Part shown: positions 63,675 through 64,000 of the stretch, piece by piece
Numbering within the stretch: the first letter of the stretch is position 1
Layout of the letters: each line of letters starts with the position of its first letter
NCBI GenBank assembly: GCA_027531395.1
Contig: JAPZRO010000004.1
Span: 62,001-126,000 of the forward strand
Source: Porphyrobacter sp.
GTDB lineage: Bacteria > Pseudomonadota > Alphaproteobacteria > Sphingomonadales > Sphingomonadaceae
Direction: 5' to 3'
Length of the DNA: 64,000 nt
The notes under the pieces: generated by a model
What the model was told of the DNA's origin: nothing
Database searches by the model: none
Seen by the model: only the letters and a program-made list of their open reading frames with translations
Made by a program: the position numbers and the translations under genes

Positions 63675-64000
63675 CAGATGATCCCCGCCTGCGCGAGCCG
63701 CTCCAGCTCGGCGGCATCGAGCCCGAGCCGGCTGCCGTAGACTTCGGCATTGTCCTGCCCCGGCGCGGCGGGGGCCGGACGGCGGATGCTCGAGGGCGTC
63801 TTCGACAGCTTCGGGAATGCGTTCTGCATCTTGATCCGCCCGCGGTTCTGGGTCTCGACCTCGACGATCGCCTGCCGCGCCTGGAAATGCGGATCGGCGA
63901 GCATATCGGGAGCGCGGTAGACCCGGCCGGCGGGGATCGAATATTCGATCATCAGCGCATCGACCTCGTCGACGGTGAGCGTGCCGGTCCAGTCGTTGAT
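63674..64000 (-). CDS. CaiB/BaiF family CoA-transferase (C-terminal part only)
   Basis: The open frame enters at the right edge without its start (visible end of about 108 residues). It contains IPAGRVYRAPDMLADPHFQA and the C-terminal KLSKTPSSIRRPAPAAPGQD-like stretch of class III CoA-transferases, which move CoA between acids. Only the small-domain tail is visible, so the catalytic Asp is outside the window. It overlaps the isochorismatase-like gene. Confidence 0.85.
   Translation of the reverse strand: MNDWTGTLTVDEVDALMIEYSIPAGRVYRAPDMLADPHFQARQAIVEVETQNRGRIKMQNAFPKLSKTPSSIRRPAPAAPGQDNAEVYGSRLGLDAAELERLAQAGII

Overview
The window comes from a high-GC aerobic anoxygenic phototroph. The gene content and order most resemble an Erythrobacter/Porphyrobacter-type member of the Sphingomonadales (Alphaproteobacteria). 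This is an inference from synteny: bchFNBHLM-lhaA, ppaA-ppsR, bchG-pucC-like-bchP-tspO, crtF-bchCXYZ-pufBALM, crtDC, and bchIDO. No cytochrome pufC, pufX or pufQ is seen.

Positions 1-33266 are a photosynthesis gene cluster. On the minus strand, bchF-bchN-bchB-bchH-bchL-bchM-lhaA (9745 down to the left edge) covers early bacteriochlorophyll synthesis (Mg insertion, methylation, dark protochlorophyllide reduction, 3-vinyl hydration) and an antenna assembly factor. The regulators ppaA and ppsR diverge from it on the plus strand. They are followed by bchG, a PucC-like carrier, bchP, tspO and a small membrane protein, ending at a bidirectional terminator. The next minus-strand unit is crtF-bchCXYZ-pufBALM: carotenoid O-methylation, chlorophyllide reduction, LH1 and the reaction centre. 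crtD and crtC diverge from crtF. crtC converges on a bchI-bchD-bchO operon that ends with two unassigned membrane-protein genes: a 53-residue single-span protein and a His-rich protein of about 393 residues. Sites fitting the PpsR/CrtJ operator (TGT-N12-ACA or ACG) lie before bchF/ppaA, bchG, bchC (a tandem pair), crtF/crtD and bchI, so most of the cluster appears to be one PpsR regulon.

Positions 33272-38081 hold a ferric-iron ABC transporter (a permease gene divergent from the ATPase and binding-lipoprotein genes, with a Fur-like palindrome) and a ferredoxin-NADP reductase. Positions 38385-44394 hold an acyl-CoA dehydrogenase/SDR/aldo-keto reductase run, a PhoB-like regulator with a degenerate receiver, a membrane LytTR regulator and an acyltransferase. 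Positions 44483-49596 hold a TonB-dependent receptor, a repeat-linker lipoprotein and a small TPR protein.

Positions 49830-57749 encode a compact type IV secretion apparatus (VirB1, 2, 3, 4, 6, 9, 10, 11) with no VirB5, VirB7, VirB8 or VirD4 in the run. It is followed by ppk-ppx, the polyphosphate cycle. Good Pho-box-like 11-nt direct repeats lie upstream of both units, suggesting a shared phosphate-starvation theme. The right end carries a QueT/YhhQ-type transporter, tRNA-Arg(UCU), an isochorismatase-family hydrolase and a truncated CoA-transferase. Short hairpins followed by GACG recur in at least six intergenic places and look like one dispersed repeat family.
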